DNA from: Serinicoccus chungangensis
GTDB taxonomy: Bacteria > Actinomycetota > Actinomycetes > Actinomycetales > Dermatophilaceae
Length of the DNA: 64,000 nucleotides
Direction: 5' to 3'
Assembly: GCF_001483745.1 (NCBI RefSeq)
Contig: NZ_LQBL01000031.1
Coordinates: forward strand, 62,001 to 126,000
The notes under the pieces: model-generated
The model's input: only the letters and a program-made list of their open reading frames with translations
The model's database searches: none
What the model was told of the DNA's origin: nothing
Shown: positions 63,316-64,000 of the stretch, piece by piece
Layout: every line of letters begins with the position of its first letter
How positions within the stretch are numbered: the first letter of the stretch is position 1
Made by a program: the position numbers and the translations under genes

Positions 63316-63738
63316 TCATGCCGCCTGTGGACGATCCTGCTCGCGCCGGACGCGGCGCCACGCCGTGGCGACGGACCAGCACACCGCCACCGTGAGCAGC
63401 ACCCAGATCCAGGTGACGAGGTCCGCGGCACCTCCGTCGACGAGGCGGTCGACCGTGAGGAGCAGCACCACCGGCACGAGGGCCGTCCAGCCCCAGGCGG
63501 CCCGGCGGGCCCGGGCCACCCGGTCCCGGCCGAACCGTGACGCGTAGGACGCGGGCGTCCCGAACTCCTCCCGCAGCCCGGCACCGGACCGGCCGGCGTG
63601 GGCCCTGGCCTCCCGGACGATCTCGCTCACCCTCGCCTCGCTCAGGTCCAGCCGCAGCCGGAGGGTGCCGGCCAGCTCCCGGCTCCACGCCTCGTCGTCC
63701 GAGGCGGGGGCGGTGCGCCGGCCGGACGGCGGCAGCAC
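63316..63738 (-). CDS. HAAS-like domain plus two transmembrane helices, hypothetical
   Basis: 140 residues from GTG 63738, or part of a longer frame. DDEAWSRELAGTLRLRLDLS, ARVSEIVREARAHAGRSGAG and LREEFGTPASYASRF match the pattern of the HAAS/permease-prefix domain that binds PadR regulators or sits on permeases. Two helices follow (GWTALVPVVLLLTVDRLVD; LVTWIWVLLTVAVCWSVATA) and a basic end. It overlaps the frame upstream (63642-63980) by 97 bases, so it is either a separate overlapping gene or the second half of a frameshifted one. Confidence 0.6.
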   Translation of the reverse strand: MLPPSGRRTAPASDDEAWSRELAGTLRLRLDLSEARVSEIVREARAHAGRSGAGLREEFGTPASYASRFGRDRVARARRAAWGWTALVPVVLLLTVDRLVDGGAADLVTWIWVLLTVAVCWSVATAWRRVRREQDRPQAA

Positions 63739-63980
63739 AGGGCGTAGCCCACCGCGAGGAGGGCGAGCGAGAACGTGCTCGTGGTGGCCAGGACGGCGTC
63801 CCTGGTCCCCAGCAGCAGCCACGTCAGCCCGGCGACGACGGTCGCCGCCACGCCGAGCCCGGCCGCCGCCGCGACGCCGACCGGGCGGCGTGTCAGCACC
63901 CACTCCCAGGTGGCGATGGCCGCGACCACCCCGGTGCCGGCCAGGATCGGCAGGAGGAGCAGGCCCCAGGTCAGCTCCAC
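63642..63980 (-). CDS. Small three-helix membrane protein, or N-terminal half of a frameshifted gene
   Basis: 112 residues from GTG 63980 (AGGGA six bases upstream). Three hydrophobic segments: ELTWGLLLLPILAGTGVVAA, VGVAAAAGLGVAATVVAGLT, and TFSLALLAVGYALCCRRP. The last ~25 residues (PPPPRTTRRGAGSWPAPSG) look out of frame, because the same bases read in the neighbouring frame give the HAAS-like start. No recognised family. Confidence 0.55.
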   Translation of the reverse strand: MELTWGLLLLPILAGTGVVAAIATWEWVLTRRPVGVAAAAGLGVAATVVAGLTWLLLGTRDAVLATTSTFSLALLAVGYALCCRRPAGAPPPPRTTRRGAGSWPAPSGCGWT

Positions 63981-64000
63981 CGACCATCCCTCGCGCAGGA

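Overview
The window is very GC-rich DNA (by eye about 70 percent or more) with GTG starts, many 4-base start/stop overlaps and gene orders typical of Actinobacteria. The content (a cystathionine-synthase-type enzyme, fused FolB-FolK, DUF3180, DUF2342-type zincin, DUF4244 pilin, K+-independent H+-pyrophosphatase, DUF5063 next to recR) fits a Micrococcales-type actinomycete, perhaps Intrasporangiaceae or a relative; the family assignment is an inference. Almost everything is chromosomal core or near-core. I see no prophage, insertion sequence, CRISPR array or rRNA.

Left part (1-11.8 kb): the end of a nuoD gene meets, across a long imperfect hairpin and a short tandem repeat, the leftward cluster dacB - zincin - tilS - hpt - ftsH - folE - folP - folBK - DUF3180 (cell wall, tRNA-Ile lysidine, purine salvage, membrane proteolysis, folate). 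One gene, an LLM-type oxidoreductase, sits on the opposite strand between hpt and ftsH. ppa diverges from dacB.

Middle (12-30 kb): a DUF3352 protein, tRNA-Thr(CGT), a TAP-type lipoprotein hydrolase, holB and tmk, and later topA. Between tmk and topA lies an accessory-looking block: a membrane protein, a TipA-like MerR regulator with a visible operator, an Lrp/AsnC regulator, a 1761-residue secreted S8 protease with kelch and cell-wall-binding repeats, an orphan winged-helix regulator and a PLP enzyme of sulfur amino acid metabolism.

30-43 kb: a lipoprotein, a methyltransferase, the proton-pumping pyrophosphatase hppA, an MrfA/YprA-type helicase, a small membrane protein, a four-copy ~80-base tandem repeat, a compact Tad pilus cluster (tadA, tadB, tadC, DUF4244 pilin, two TadE-like genes), a degenerate Fic-like gene and a holin-like membrane protein.

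43-64 kb: nudix - nth, a Crp/Fnr regulator, MBL-fold hydrolase - nudix - RidA - DUF4177, the bifunctional penicillin-binding protein, yqeY, a metallophosphoesterase, tRNA-Pro(CGG) with a classical terminator, a six-gene Mrp Na+/H+ antiporter operon with five consecutive 4-base overlaps, then DUF5063, recR, a PlsC-type acyltransferase, dnaX and two overlapping membrane-protein frames at the right edge.

The most unusual signals are not genes: an octamer, GGTATGCC, that recurs across the whole window and is accommodated by otherwise rare codons; two abutting perfect hairpins with poly-G loops ahead of tadA; and the tandem ~80-base repeat whose every copy can fold.
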